Shown here piece by piece: positions 39,427 through 50,112 of a stretch of DNA of 64,000 bases. A model generated the notes under the pieces. It made no database searches, had not been told where the DNA came from, and saw only the letters and a list, made by a program, of their open reading frames with translations. The DNA comes from Paramacrobiotus metropolitanus (taxonomy: Eukaryota > Tardigrada > Eutardigrada > Parachela > Macrobiotidae): NCBI RefSeq assembly GCF_019649055.1, contig NW_026570354.1, positions 62,001 to 126,000 on the forward strand, written 5' to 3'. Both the position numbers and the translations under genes were made by a program. Every line of letters begins with the position of its first letter. The first letter of the stretch is position 1.

Positions 39427-39986
39427 TCATCCAAATTCGAGCACTGTAAAGCAGAAAAGCAAAACTGTTATTTGTGATTTTAGGGTGACTGTTCTTATGG
39501 TCGTGAACGCTCGTAACTGACCTAGCGCGGTTACCCAAAAACATGAACGCAAAAGCACCGGCACTCCACAAGCCCGATCTGTGTACACCTGGCTAGTTGT
39601 TTCGCGTGCTCTGCCAGATTTGTACACTCGTACTGGACAAGCCAGGCATGAAAAATGAATACAACGAAGGGTGCTAGTGCAAACCGTATTATCACACACG
39701 GAACCAGCGTCCAGCCTTTTGGATCGACAATTATAAAGCAGGCGTTGGTCGTACTGACCGGTGCAGCACACCCGCAGCGACAACAGCGGCAGTGGTGCCA
39801 TAGAGCCAACTCCGCAGATGTTGACCAGAATTCCAAGTAGGAATAAAAATGCCCGACTGTCGCGCTGAGTGCTCGGGGCCAGCATGTTGTCCTGTCTACC
39901 GTTCTGAATATGGTGTGTTTTGAATGCAGGTAAGCGCATGCTACACATTCATGCACAGCAAATTGCGGAGCAGAGAGTGCCAACAC
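39427..39986 (-). pseudogene. Possible relic of a membrane-protein exon
   Basis: Two overlapping minus-strand frames, both without a domain I can name. One has a hydrophobic start (AFLFLLGILVNICGVGSMA) and then about ten cysteines. The other, shifted, has a transmembrane-like stretch (WTLVPCVIIRFALAPFVVFI) exactly where the first becomes hydrophilic. A frameshifted membrane protein is one reading; chance is another. I see no clean start or splice set. Confidence 0.25.
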
Positions 39987-40106
39987 TCGAAACTTTTTTA
40001 AATTTTATGACGCATTTTGGAACACCTAAAGTGAGTTCATTTGAAATACTGGTAGGTAAAAAGGATGTCACCCTGACATCGGTGTAAGACAGATTTTCAT
40101 ATTTAC

Positions 40107-40189
40107 TTTTGTTTATTAGCACAATTCGAAGAATATCAGTACATAACTAATTATGTGCTGATAATCTCGAATTGCGCTTATAAACAAAA
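40107..40189. repeat. 83-nt imperfect hairpin, pre-miRNA-sized
   Basis: A 39-nt left arm (40107-40145) and a 38-nt right arm (40152-40189) pair along almost their whole length with about six mismatches or bulges and a 6-nt loop. The outer ends are TTTTGTTTAT and ATAAACAAAA. Arm length, loop size and scattered mismatches fit a pre-miRNA or a very small MITE. No protein frame crosses it. Confidence 0.65.
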
Positions 40190-40703
40190 CCTTTGGTACG
40201 TCTGGTTGTAGCTAAACTTTGGGGAATTTACGAACAGCTACAGCGCAACTCCCCTACCAAATACTGTGCGAACAAACGGTTTCCCGTTAATGCGTACAGG
40301 CCATTCAGCTGCACATTCATGGCATGTCGGCACGAAGCACACGGCAGAAAAGTATTTGGTTTGGGATGGCGTCAGTACTGCTGCTGAATCGTCAATACTG
40401 TTATAGCCACTTTGACTTGTACCACGATCAAGCGGCTCAACTGACGTCTTTGGCCAAAGGCTGGCCAGAGACGATAGTGACCTTTAGCGTTACCTTTTCC
40501 TATGCTTATGGTGCTCTTTTAGATAGCGCTCAATTTGATTAGTCCGATTCCTAACAAGTAACAACCACAACGGAACTGTCCTGACTGCCTTGGCATGCAA
40601 CCATGTACGAGTACAAGATTATTGAATGTTCGACGCCGTACGCACAGAAGTAAGTGGCAACGATTCCTGCATTTTAATCGGCAGTAAATCAGAAATAGGA
40701 GAA

Positions 40704-41135
40704 TTACAATACACCGTTTCCGATAAACAGCAGCACCGGCACATGCTCCGTCAGCATGCTCCGCCGCTCTCTCGCGTCAGCGTCACCGTCGAACGCCGGC
40801 CAGTCGCCGTTAACTAACCACTTAACTTCCAGTACGACACAACCCACCGCCCAACTATCACCGCGCAGTTCTAGCTTTCGCAACTTGTCAGCGGTATTGC
40901 TCGGCGCGGATTCGCTCCGGCGGGACGAAGAGGAAGGTGCCCCGCTCGTATCCCTCTGCGCTGCGTCGCTGATGTGCCAGTGATTTTAATTTGAGGGTTG
41001 CTTGTCTTGTAATTGGTGCGTTGGCCCAGATCATTATGTTGGCGCTCCCCAATCGCGGTGTGCGTAGACGTGATCGTGCAAGTATTCCAGACCGGCGAGA
41101 CGGCGACGATTTGGCGGGTTATGTCTTACAATTGG
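40704..41135 (-). pseudogene. Frameshifted protein-kinase domain relic
   Basis: Reading the minus strand, kinase landmarks appear in correct order but in different frames. They are LAGLEYLHDHVYAHRDWGA (helix E and the HRD of the catalytic loop, ~41044-41100), NIMIW in the next frame, GTFLFVPPERI (the GT-x-x-APE region, ~40910-40947) and DSWAVGCVVLEV (subdomain IX, ~40824-40859). Last comes VPVLLFIGNG before a stop at 40704. The catalytic-loop Lys (HRDLK) is replaced, and no intact DFG is visible; an IKITG string stands where IKITDFG would be. At least two 1-nt frame changes (~41043 and ~40900) are needed. Spacing suggests an STE/MAP3K-like kinase, but this is weak. No N-lobe was found upstream. 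Confidence 0.72.
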
Positions 41136-42087
41136 AGAGCGGGGATAGTGTTGTAGTACTGCTGATCAGTTCTATGGTAAACATCTCCAGTATGATAAAG
41201 CAAAACAAAATACAAGCTTGTCTCGTACTTTCTAGCGCCTCAACACAACGGCAAGAACGCAACTCCTGCCGGCACGTGGCGCTACGCCAGACGATTTACC
41301 CTCTACGTGCATGCATTCCGGCATGGCTACCTATTACGTGCCAAAATCTCCATCTAATTTATAATAACTACCGATGTATACAAATTATAAAGGCATAACT
41401 TTTCTCCTGTATAATGACCTAACTCTTGACAGGGGTGAATTAGTTGTCATTGTCGTAAACGTAGTTACGTTTATAGATAATCGTTCACAGCGCAACTTTC
41501 GCGCTAAATACTTACCGGTACGTGTACGGTAGAAATATTATGGGAGAAGCTTGGTGGACTACACGGACACGGGCATAGTACATGATATTATGTACAATGC
41601 GACAGCACTTTTTCTGAGACCAGGATGTTTATAATTTGCAGCTGGGACTGCTCACGATGTCTGTAAGTTTTATTGCTCTTGGCATGTTCATATTTGTTCA
41701 TAAATGATAAACTCATTCATGTTCATTATCACATCATAGACATACTGTATCTGTACTGTATATAATATAAAGTCTTTTTTTCTAGTTCGTCATAAGTAGA
41801 CATAATTATAACATATGGGAAATGCAAGCCAAAACTTGTTAGGAAAAATGAACTAAAAAATTGCCAGTAGCATTTAATTGACTGTGTCTGTACATGTGCT
41901 ACGAAGTGCCGGCCGGTAGCAACAAATAACCGGCACGGATAGTGTCAGCCGAAGTCTAAGAGCACGCAAAGCGTTACGAAAAAGAATAATTATCAATAAT
42001 TAACTGAATTATTTATCACAGAAGGTCATGCTCGACGGTACGCTGCACAGTCCCGGTATCTTGAATAAATTAGACGGTCTGCAGATG
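41136..42087. other. Intergenic AT-rich DNA
   Basis: No supported gene. It separates the kinase relic from the 3' end of the dioxygenase gene. The 135-codon plus-strand frame at 40991-41398 is antisense to the kinase relic at its start and has no domain. Confidence 0.5.
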
Positions 42088-43637
42088 TTAAGCAGCGAGG
42101 ACGACGTCCCAGGTGCCGAAGAAGGACTTGTAGTCGCCGTTGTGCTGCAGCGGCGCGATTTGCGAGGGATTGCTGGAGCCGCAGCGCTGGCAGGAGTCGT
42201 TCGGGCCCAGGTACGTGTCTGCCAATTAAGACACATGTAAGAGCCATTATAATTTCTCTGCTTAGCGCAAGTGTCTTATATTATTGCTGGAAACGAGTGT
42301 GTTATCAATGTTTTGTACATTAATTACAGTAACAGAACACTGTTATCGCGACCATTATAATTTCTGACATTCAGTTAAGCAATGCTCCATAATGCACTCA
42401 ATCTGCCATATCTTCACAGTGGCAAAGAATTACCCTTCTGTTAACATTTCTTAGCTGAGTGTGCAGTGTGCACGTGGTAATTAAGCGTTTGCGAATATTC
42501 AGATACAAACAGCGGCTATAGTTGTACATGTCAATGTCTTGAGGATTAATTAAGAAGCATGCTAAGCCGTGTGATTACAATACATGGTTACAACTGCCGT
42601 GGCCGTATGAAAAGGACGTACCTTCGGCGAAGTAGAGTTGCGTGGTGAAGATGGGCCCGACGGGGCGGTTGTTGGCGTCGACGGGCGTGATGCGGAAGTG
42701 GATGTGCGCCGGTCGGTAGCCGCCGTCGTCGTAGCGGCCCGGGTAGATGCTGTCGAACTGGTAGTAACCGCTGTTATCGGTGTAGATACGCAGACGGCAG
42801 CCCTGCACAAAAATATTTGTTCAGTACACAGTTGTGCAACTTGTGCCCATGAATTTACGTAGCTATACATGCAAATAATCATAGCCCCGATAAGTATAAA
42901 AATAATAAATAAATAACCCCGCTGAATGACAGGCATAAGAAATAATACTAAACGATCCCAATAATTAAGCCGAAAGCGTAAAACTACCGCAAAGGTCAAC
43001 CTTTGCTTCTGCAAGAAAGTGAAATTAATTTCAAAAGGTCATCCTTAATCTTTATATATAAAGCAATTAATGGATGCTGTTAATAACATAAATAAATACA
43101 CGCGACAGTACGTATACATACGTAGTCGGGGCTCTGGGGACTGATGTTGCTGTAGACGCCGTTGAAGTCGGCGGACCAGATGTCCATCAGCGCACGGACA
43201 GCCTGTCCTTGGCAGCCCTGGCCGGTCTGCAGCCGGCGGATGGTGCCGTTGAGGAAGAGGCGGTCGTGCGCGGGGACGTTGTAGCACAGACTGGCCCAGT
43301 CGCCGTTGACCGCCAGCGGGCGGATGGGCGCGTTGGGCTTGTAGTACGGACCCAGGATGTCCGGCCGCGTGATGTCGCACACGTCCTGCCGCAAACCTGC
43401 AACAAATGTCTCCACCTATAATCCCATACCGATGCATGCATTCTTTATCGGTCCGTATTTTAGTAATTTTATTTTTTACTTTCTTCTTTATCTTTCGATA
43501 CCGTTGTAATTCATTATTATATACTGACCTCGGTTGTTGTTGCGGTTGGGATTATCGTTGGTGTACTCCGCAAACTGGTCGTACTGTCCGGCGGCAGCGT
43601 AGCCGATCACGCAGGCTAACAAGACAAACTTCAACAT
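42088..43637 (-). CDS. Secreted intradiol ring-cleavage dioxygenase, four exons
   Basis: Predicted 231 aa from exons 43637-43529, 43396-43122, 42802-42622 and 42218-42088; all junctions are GT-AG and phases match. Residues 1-16 (MLKFVLLACVIGYAAA) form a signal peptide. The core is an intradiol dioxygenase: DILGPYYKPNAPIR near 50, DIWSADFNGVYSN, RIYTDNSGYYQFDSIYPGRY and YRPAHIHF. The four non-haem Fe(III) ligands of the family are present: Tyr118, Tyr152, His161 and His163. Bacterial and fungal relatives open catechol or protocatechuate between the hydroxyls using O2. Among animals, secreted single-domain forms are known from spider mites, where fungal horizontal transfer is proposed. The protein lacks the N-terminal dimerisation region of bacterial catechol dioxygenases, as expected for this secreted class. 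The C-terminal exon adds two Cys (CQRC) that may form a disulfide. Substrate is unknown; dietary or cuticular catechols are plausible. Confidence 0.93.
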
Positions 43638-44429
43638 TTTCACTGATATAATGGTCAATTAGACAAGAAAATAAATAAGCGCGGAAGAGTGCAACGGTAT
43701 AGCGAGAATGCCGAACATGGCGCAGCACTGCGTCGGTATTTTAAAGACTTCCGGCGGGCGTCGCAGTCTTGTTCGGAGCGGGAACAATGGTGGCAATGGA
43801 ACGGCTGCTGGACGGGCTTTGTCGTCTTATCAACGCTTATCAGAATCTGAACTTGTAGCGACAAAACCATACTGTTGCACTGCATGCACTGCGCATTGTC
43901 GCGCTGACAGTGGTTTACATTTTGTTCAATGAACCGTTCGATTGGCTTCTTGTGTTGCAAAGATACGGCGCGTACCATTGGAACACATCATGATGTAAAG
44001 TGTATACTGTGTAGTGTGCAACAATCTTGCAGTCTAATCAGGAATTAAATGACAGAAAACAATATTACAGTACTCTAGTCACATGCTTAATTGCAGGGCT
44101 CTGTATCGTATCTATTCACCATTCTAATCAGCGCTTACCTTAGCCGGCGATAAAATCTCACCTGCCGTCCTCTTCGCTATATTCTTTATCAGTCTGCGTA
44201 ATCAACTATAGCTGCAAACCGGTTTAGACGTGTTGAAATCAAATCATGAGCGCCTGCACACGGGTAAGATGCAGCGGGAAAGTGATAAAATTTACTAAAG
44301 CGATGGGAAAGTTGCCGCTTGCCTTACTACATAATGAGTTATTTATATAAGGGCTACTGACCATTATGGCTTATCGAACCAGGCTACTCCCATTCCCTGT
44401 ACCACTGCCGGACTTTTACGTTGTGCCTA

Positions 44430-44508
44430 AACATGGTGCTTATGCGCCGCGCCTGATTTAACCATATGTACTGCCGCAACGTCACACTCCAGCCGGCTGA
44501 CGGCAGCA
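44430..44508 (+). promoter_or_regulatory. Two-part conserved intergenic motif, copy 1
   Basis: Block B (44430-44472, containing TTTAACCATATGTAC) is followed after 5 bp by block A (44478-44508, AACGTCACACTCCAGCC then GGCTGACGGCAGCA). Block A matches 56417-56447 at 29 of 31 bases in the same orientation. Block B matches 56367-56409 in the opposite orientation. Located 38 bp upstream of a TATA-like string on the plus strand. A promoter-proximal role is inferred. Confidence 0.6.
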
Positions 44509-44545
44509 TTGCCGTCAACTGGTTCGACTGACATGGTTTTCCTCC

Positions 44546-44560
44546 CTATATAATATATGG
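44546..44560 (+). promoter_or_regulatory. TATA-like element
   Basis: CTATATAATATATGG lies downstream of the conserved two-part motif. No plus-strand gene follows that I can support, and the string is nearly symmetric, so it could serve a minus-strand transcript or nothing. Confidence 0.3.
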
Positions 44561-44961
44561 CTTCGCTTTCCGCTTCAGCAAGCACTTCAAATTAATTCAT
44601 GTAGTTTGTGGTAATAATAGTTAATTCATTTAAATTAACTTGCGACTAATATTTATAATAAACTTATTAATTCTATCTGCGAAAACGTTGTCAGTACTTA
44701 CATTATTATACGTACATACTGTACATTAAACAGCTAATTCGAGAGAGAGATACATGTACAGGTGAATTATTAACGATGAATCGTTTTTATTAGAAGCAAC
44801 TTAAAACGCGTAAGCCATATATACCACCCGGTGACCTTTAGCCAAACATGCACACAACTAGTTTGAAATAGAGGTAAGAAACTGACGTCAGAATTGGTGG
44901 AATTCTAATGCTCGTGCGTATAAAATTGTATGGGTATGAAGTGCATCGTGCGGTGTGTCGG

Positions 44962-45546
44962 TCACTCGGCGGCGTTGTCCATGACGGCCTCGCGCTCAAA
45001 GCGGGCGTCTTCGGCGGCGCGGGAGTGACGGTAGCCGGAACCGCGGTAGCTGGATCCGCGGTAGGAGGAGCCCGAGCCGCGGTTGTAGCTGGAGCGGCGA
45101 CCCGAGCCGCTGTAACCCGACGATCGGGAGTAGCTGTCCTTGGCTTCTACACCGCTATCCACCAGCAACACGCCTGCACATTTAATTAATTTGTATTAAT
45201 ATTAGTACATACTAATACATACAATATTATGCAGTTATACGTATACAGCACGTGTTTAATTTACTAACAGCAACAATAAAATTAATATAATACTTGGTAT
45301 TATATATAATACATGTACATATATTAATGACAGTAATTAATGGTGATACATAAATATAAATATATATAATACTTGCTTAATGGCAATATTTAATACGAAT
45401 ATTAATTAAATACTTTAAATATAGGTATTAGCTGTCGATTTCAGTAATTCTCGAACAGCAGCGCAATAACGCATAATTCGTTCAGCATTTACTCGCTTAC
45501 CGGCAACGATAGCCACGATCAGCACAAGAGCGATGACCTTATACAT
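44962..45546 (-). CDS. Small secreted Arg/Ser/Tyr/Gly-rich peptide, two exons
   Basis: Predicted 85 aa from exons 45546-45501 and 45173-44962 (donor GTAAGC, acceptor TGTGCAG, phase 1). Residues 1-25 are a hydrophobic secretion signal or anchor, interrupted by the intron after residue 15. The middle (residues ~27-66) is an Arg/Ser/Tyr/Gly low-complexity region with SYNRGSGSSYRGSSYRGSGY and no Cys. The C-terminus turns acidic (AAEDARFEREAVMDNAAE). GC content rises sharply over exon 2 against an AT-rich surround, supporting coding. I do not recognise a family. Arg/Tyr/Gly-rich secreted peptides occur as cuticle or silk components and as antimicrobial peptides, but nothing here decides. A TATA box lies 127 bp upstream of the ATG. 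Confidence 0.75.
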
Positions 45547-45672
45547 TCTGCTGCCTTTTCCCTAGTGAACGGAATAGAAGAGCAAATTCCAAGGCAATGG
45601 AAGACTTCAGCCGAATTAAAGTTCTTTCTTCCCGGTCGAACAACTACGGTGAAATGTCAACTTTTTACTGGC

Positions 45673-45680
45673 TTTTTATA
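45673..45680 (-). promoter_or_regulatory. TATA box of the small secreted peptide gene
   Basis: On the minus strand GGTATAAAAAGCC lies ~127 bp upstream of the ATG at 45546, implying a 5' leader of about 100 nt. Confidence 0.55.
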
Positions 45681-48091
45681 CCGATTCTTCTTTGGCGAAT
45701 AAATATACGTTGGTGTCACGCCGCATGCAAAGTGACGCGTAAATTAATCCCGGCACACTTTTGTCCAGGCACCATTATTTGCCATGGAATCTTCTTCGAT
45801 GCCAACACCTATGGACAACCGTCAGGCCGCCTTACTCATCAGACCAGACCGCTTCTTCTCGTATATGCGTAGTGGAGTGGGCGAAACCGGTAGAATTAGT
45901 GCAAAATCAATAAACTTCAACGCTATAATGTAATCATGCCGTCCATATCATTGCGCTCACACGTGTACGTATCTGTAGAAGTACACTAATTCGGTAAATA
46001 AAACTACGGATTTTATTAATCCACGGGGTCAACAATTTTTGACCTAGCCAAAAATGGCGCTGCGACCGTGGCAGATTTTAGCGTGCCTGGGAACTGTTAG
46101 CAGTCGGTAAATTTTGCCTAACGCGTCAAGTTTGATTGAGCTGAAAAACGGCAGTAAAAAGAGAAATAAAAACATAGGGATGAAAAATAAAAATGTAGAC
46201 AAGTTAGGATGAAATTTATTTCTCCAGAATAATTTGTTTCTTAAGAATAAGACATATGTATTTTCAAAGAGCAAAGTAAAAATCTGAACAGTAAACACAG
46301 AAAAAGAAAAACAGGAATAAAAGCGAGAAAATAGGAAATAGCGGCGAATTATAAAAAATGCGATGTGTATTCATCACACCTGAATTTTATGTTCGTGCGA
46401 TAATTGAAATTTCTTTCTTGTTTTCCGCTGCATAACAGACAGCACCGGAAATTAATCTTCATAACGTAAAGTGATGTTTGTCTGCCGGAGAAACGTCGTG
46501 TCAGCGCGAAAGAGCGGACTCAGTGGAGTGAAGCAAAACACGCGTGACGGATTAAAATGGAAGTGAGCAAACACAGCCACAGCCGTCTTGCAACAGTGGC
46601 ATTATTTTGGCAGGCTGCAGTACTGCTACCGACAGCCGGCATCGCGGAATTTTTAAATTTAATTTTACCCTCGTGCCGGCTGCCGAGACTGCGTCTCCGA
46701 CGCTCCGGCCTTCCGGGGAGGCGATGGCGTTTTCTGTGAAACAGTCAAAGCTGCACAGTTGTGTAGTTAGTCAATTAATTTTCCGGTGAAGCTTTCAAAG
46801 CATCAACAATAATTCTTTCGCTGGCGATGTAAACAGCGGAAACTGTCCATTTCTCCGAAATATTTTCCAAGTCACAATTTCAACGTCCCGCTAGGATTCT
46901 GTGTTTGATTTTTACGCGGCAGGATTTTACAGACAACTTCCGCTTAATTTTCCCGTCAATCTTGCATGACTGTTTTCGGACGTTCCCGGTCGTCTGGGAC
47001 GGTAAAAGGTCACTTTAATTTTGCGTTAAAATAGCGTTGATTGCATGGAGAAAACAGCTGGCCTGATGCGCGCCGTCACGTGCGCAAATGATTACTAAAT
47101 AAAACACCGGGAAACACGAGCCGGCACGCATTGTTAGCGGTACAGTAAAACGCGCAAACTGGCTTTATCAAGCGCTCAAATTAAGCGCATTATGTGCCGC
47201 GAGTATACGATAAGCTGCCATTATAGCAGCGCGAGGCGGCCTAATCACACGGGCCACTTCCGGCGCGGCGTGGGCGCCACCGCGGAAACCGGCTGGCCAA
47301 ACACGCAGCGGATGTTGCCGGCCACAATTGGCTGTATTTAAAACTATACTGTATAGGTAATCCGCGACTGCAGCCCGCGCACGAACACCGGCATGTGATC
47401 AACGGGAACTTGATTATACACACCATGTCAATCTGAACCCGTGCCCATAGTGTACCTGTACAGTAGCGCTTGTAGTTTGAACGTTTCCTGATAATCCTGA
47501 CGGTTGATTCTATGAGTGCATTGTGTCCGGTGTGGCGTGTTACAAAAGCGTCAGCGGAAGAGGGTCATTTCACGCCGCTGCAGCGGGAACAGCACCGCTT
47601 CCGGCGCTTCCGGCGGCCGCGCGTATTGTTAGCCAGCCTATAATAATGTGGTCGCGCCGCTTAATCAGCCGGTGGATGTGGATGGAGCGGAAATGCGAAA
47701 ACGCTGTAGCGCAGTGACTCCTCTTGATCGTCATTATTGCCTGCTATTTGCAGCCAGTTTGGCAGGAACGGCTTCGCGGATCGACTGATTAATATAGCGT
47801 TATATCTAATTTTTCGCGCAGTTTTTACGTGGAGTGCGTCCCACGCCGTGGAATGCGTACGCCTTGTATGAATGCCAGCTGATTTTCGGTTTACGCACAC
47901 ATATACGGAAAATCAGTCCGGGATGGAAGAACGGCAACAGCTGTACGCGGATTGATCTCCCACGCGATTCCCGTGGTTTTGCAACTAGTTTCTCTCAGCG
48001 TGCGATATTTGTGTGATATAACAGGCTCCTGATTTATCTCTTTTAGTAATCCATCGTTCAGTGATAGTTTAATTGCTTTTATTTAATAAGA
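45681..48091. other. Long intergenic region upstream of the GPCR
   Basis: No supported gene in 2.4 kb. Open frames at 45597-45872 and 46557-46739 lack domain features. GC rises from ~47.0 kb onward with several CCGGCGC-type strings. Non-coding leader exons or enhancers of the GPCR may lie here, but I cannot place a start site. Confidence 0.45.
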
Positions 48092-49192
48092 ATGTCCGGC
48101 AACGCATCCCAACAATTAGCTGCTGTGGTCATTAATGTGACCTTTACGGGACTGTCGGACGGACCGACGTGGACCGGCTCGGCGCTCTTCGAAGTAGTCG
48201 TCACTGTCCTAGCCTTCATTTTTAACACGGCGGTGCTGCTCGTGTTCCTGTACCACAGCCACCTGCAGACCTCCTTCACGCTGAACATCATGGCGTTGCT
48301 GGCCTCCAACATCATCCTGACCATCATGAACTTCCCGCTGGACATCATCGGCAGCGTGTACAGCAGCTGGTGGCTGAGCAGCGCCGCCTGCAATCTGTAC
48401 TTATACGGCAACTGGGTCCTGGAAGGCGGGATGATGCACATGCACGTGTTAATCACGGCCAACCGCATCTGGGCCATGCAGTTCCCGGTGTCGTATAAAA
48501 CGCACCACGGGAGCAGCAAGCGTACCGGATTATTCCTGATTTTGCTCGCCTGGATTTACGTTCACGTGGTTTGTTTGCCGGGTGTCGTGTTAGACGCGCT
48601 GTACTACCGGCAGCCCCCCGCGGACGGCTGCAGCATGAACGACGTCCAGGTGGAGTGGATCAACACGGCGCAGTTCCTCGTCTACGACATGCCGGTGCTC
48701 TTCATCGTCTTCGCCTATCCCTTCCTCCTCCTGAAGCAGCTGCAGCGCAACCGGAAGTCCCTGGAGCGCCGCGGGACGCTGATGGTCAGCCACGCCCCCT
48801 CGCGCATGTCCCCCTCCAACGGCCAGGACGGCCACCACGCCCCGCTGCAGCGCCGCAAGTCGGTCTTCTCCAAGGAGACCACCCGCGCCTTCCTGGTTTT
48901 AACGGTCGTCACAGCGAGTGTGTTCATCTGCTGGACACCCTCGCAGATCTGGTGGACGATCAAACTGGCCAACTCCCGGATCCAGCTGCCGGACATCTTC
49001 TACAAGGTCACCTCGGCGCTGTACGGCCTGCAGGCCGTCATCGATCCGCTGCTCTTCGTGGTGACCTTTAAGGACCTCCGCGATGTCGTCCTGGATGGGG
49101 TCAAGGAGGGGTGGCGGTGCGGGCGGGAGCAGCGCCGGCGGACCTCCATCTGGTCCAGCAACACCGCCCGCGGCCAGGTGCATCCGGCTTAA
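48092..49192 (+). CDS. Class A (rhodopsin-like) G-protein-coupled receptor, intronless
   Basis: Uninterrupted 366-aa frame in a GC-rich block, ATG with A at -3. The N-terminus has N-glycosylation sites (Asn4, Asn15). Seven hydrophobic helices: ~33-55 (Asn45 = position 1.50), 64-87, 101-123, 146-167, 192-214, 264-290 and 303-326. Cys100 at the start of helix 3 and Cys180 in loop 2 can make the family disulfide. Helix 4 has Trp154. Helix 6 has the CWTP motif (280-283). Departures: the DRY motif is Asn-Arg-Ile (124-126), the helix 2 Asp is absent, and NPxxY is Asp318-Pro319-Leu-Leu-Phe. The third intracellular loop (~215-262) is basic with a run of Ser and Pro. The ligand is not predictable; the NR(I/Y) and DP variants resemble divergent peptide or orphan receptors of invertebrates. 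Confidence 0.92.
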   Translation: MSGNASQQLAAVVINVTFTGLSDGPTWTGSALFEVVVTVLAFIFNTAVLLVFLYHSHLQTSFTLNIMALLASNIILTIMNFPLDIIGSVYSSWWLSSAACNLYLYGNWVLEGGMMHMHVLITANRIWAMQFPVSYKTHHGSSKRTGLFLILLAWIYVHVVCLPGVVLDALYYRQPPADGCSMNDVQVEWINTAQFLVYDMPVLFIVFAYPFLLLKQLQRNRKSLERRGTLMVSHAPSRMSPSNGQDGHHAPLQRRKSVFSKETTRAFLVLTVVTASVFICWTPSQIWWTIKLANSRIQLPDIFYKVTSALYGLQAVIDPLLFVVTFKDLRDVVLDGVKEGWRCGREQRRRTSIWSSNTARGQVHPA

Positions 49193-49313
49193 TAAGGGAT
49201 TAACCAGCTTGGAGATTAAGCGTTCAGAACGGTGCTTTTTGATTGTAGCCGTAATAAGTGTTAAATTTGCCATAATATCGTGTCAAGTCGTGCGCCGTGT
49301 ATGATGCATATTA

Positions 49314-49319
49314 AATAAA
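49314..49319 (+). terminator. Polyadenylation signal of the GPCR gene
   Basis: AATAAA lies 121 bp downstream of the GPCR stop codon in AT-rich sequence, a normal 3' UTR distance. Confidence 0.6.
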
Positions 49320-50112
49320 ATCAGCCATTTATTGTTTACTGTGACGTACTGTACATGCGCGAGTATCCCGAGAATTTAATTAAAGACACCGGGGATAATC
49401 TGTACCGATTTGTGAACAAATTAAATTGAGTAACTTTGTTAGTTACCCGTAATTTTAATTAATTCAGTTGGCCTTATCATTGTCACGGTTGTAGGCAAAG
49501 GTTGCCCGGCAACGGAATATAGGTACTCAAGAAGAATATATAGAACTAGTAATGATAGATAGAACACATAATGATAGAAGCAAGATGAGTGGAATCATCT
49601 GATCTGAATTATCATCTGATGAGCAAGATGAGTGGAATTATACAATGTCATATATATATATACATAATATGTAGAAGTACATATTAGTGCATGCATTAGT
49701 ACACAAGGACTTGTTGTAACTGCTTTGCTTTGATGATTTATCGTTAGTGCTGCATTTCAGCAAACGATACATTCATGCCAGTTTTCTTCTTAATAGCCGT
49801 TGACGGCGTCGTTGTCAGCTTGTTGACTGTGTGCTGACAACGCGATGGAGCCTCGATGGACAAGTGCCGTTGTCGCCTGAAGTGTGCGGCAGCCGGGTCG
49901 CTTGTGGTTCATGCAGTGTTCTTCCTGACCCGTTCCTCCTCGTGAGCCTGTCCACCGGCCGTACCGAAGGCCTGCCGCAACGCCACCTGCCACTACAGCA
50001 TCCAACCCCGTCAGTGCATTCACACTGACCGCATCATAGCTAAGCTCTTTCACTGCAGACGACGCTTATACCTCACGTGCTCTGCAGATAACGGCGTGTT
50101 GACCTTTTGCAG
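49320..50112. other. Intergenic DNA upstream of the Ig gene, possible leader exon
   Basis: Contains a repeated GCAAGATGAGTGGAAT (about 49581 and 49623) and a (TA)n run near 49655-49665. At 49856 an ATG opens a 28-codon frame that reads like a signal peptide (AAAGSLVVHAVFFL) and ends at a GTGAGC donor (49942). Its phase does not fit the Ig exon acceptor at 50112, so the link is unproven. Confidence 0.4.

Larger units (their letters stand above)
43638..44961. other. Intergenic region upstream of the dioxygenase
   Basis: No supported gene. Contains the motif pair at 44430-44508 and a TATA-like string at 44546-44560. A weak TTTAAAATA string about 100 bp upstream of the dioxygenase ATG (near 43740, minus strand) could be its TATA element. 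Confidence 0.5.

Noticed and set aside
42562-43014. Thr/Ser-rich minus-strand frame over exon 3 of the dioxygenase
   Set aside because: Wrong frame; the other frame carries the RPAHIHF iron-ligand motif.
44908-45189. Ala/Val/Gly-rich 93-codon plus-strand frame
   Set aside because: Antisense to the small secreted peptide gene; its composition is the mirror of that GC-rich exon.
45597-45872. 91-codon plus-strand frame beside the secreted peptide gene
   Set aside because: It overlaps that gene's TATA box and leader on the other strand and has no domain or coding bias.
48571-49071. 166-codon frame inside the GPCR
   Set aside because: Out-of-frame shadow of the receptor coding sequence; Arg/Pro/His-rich as expected for a shadow.
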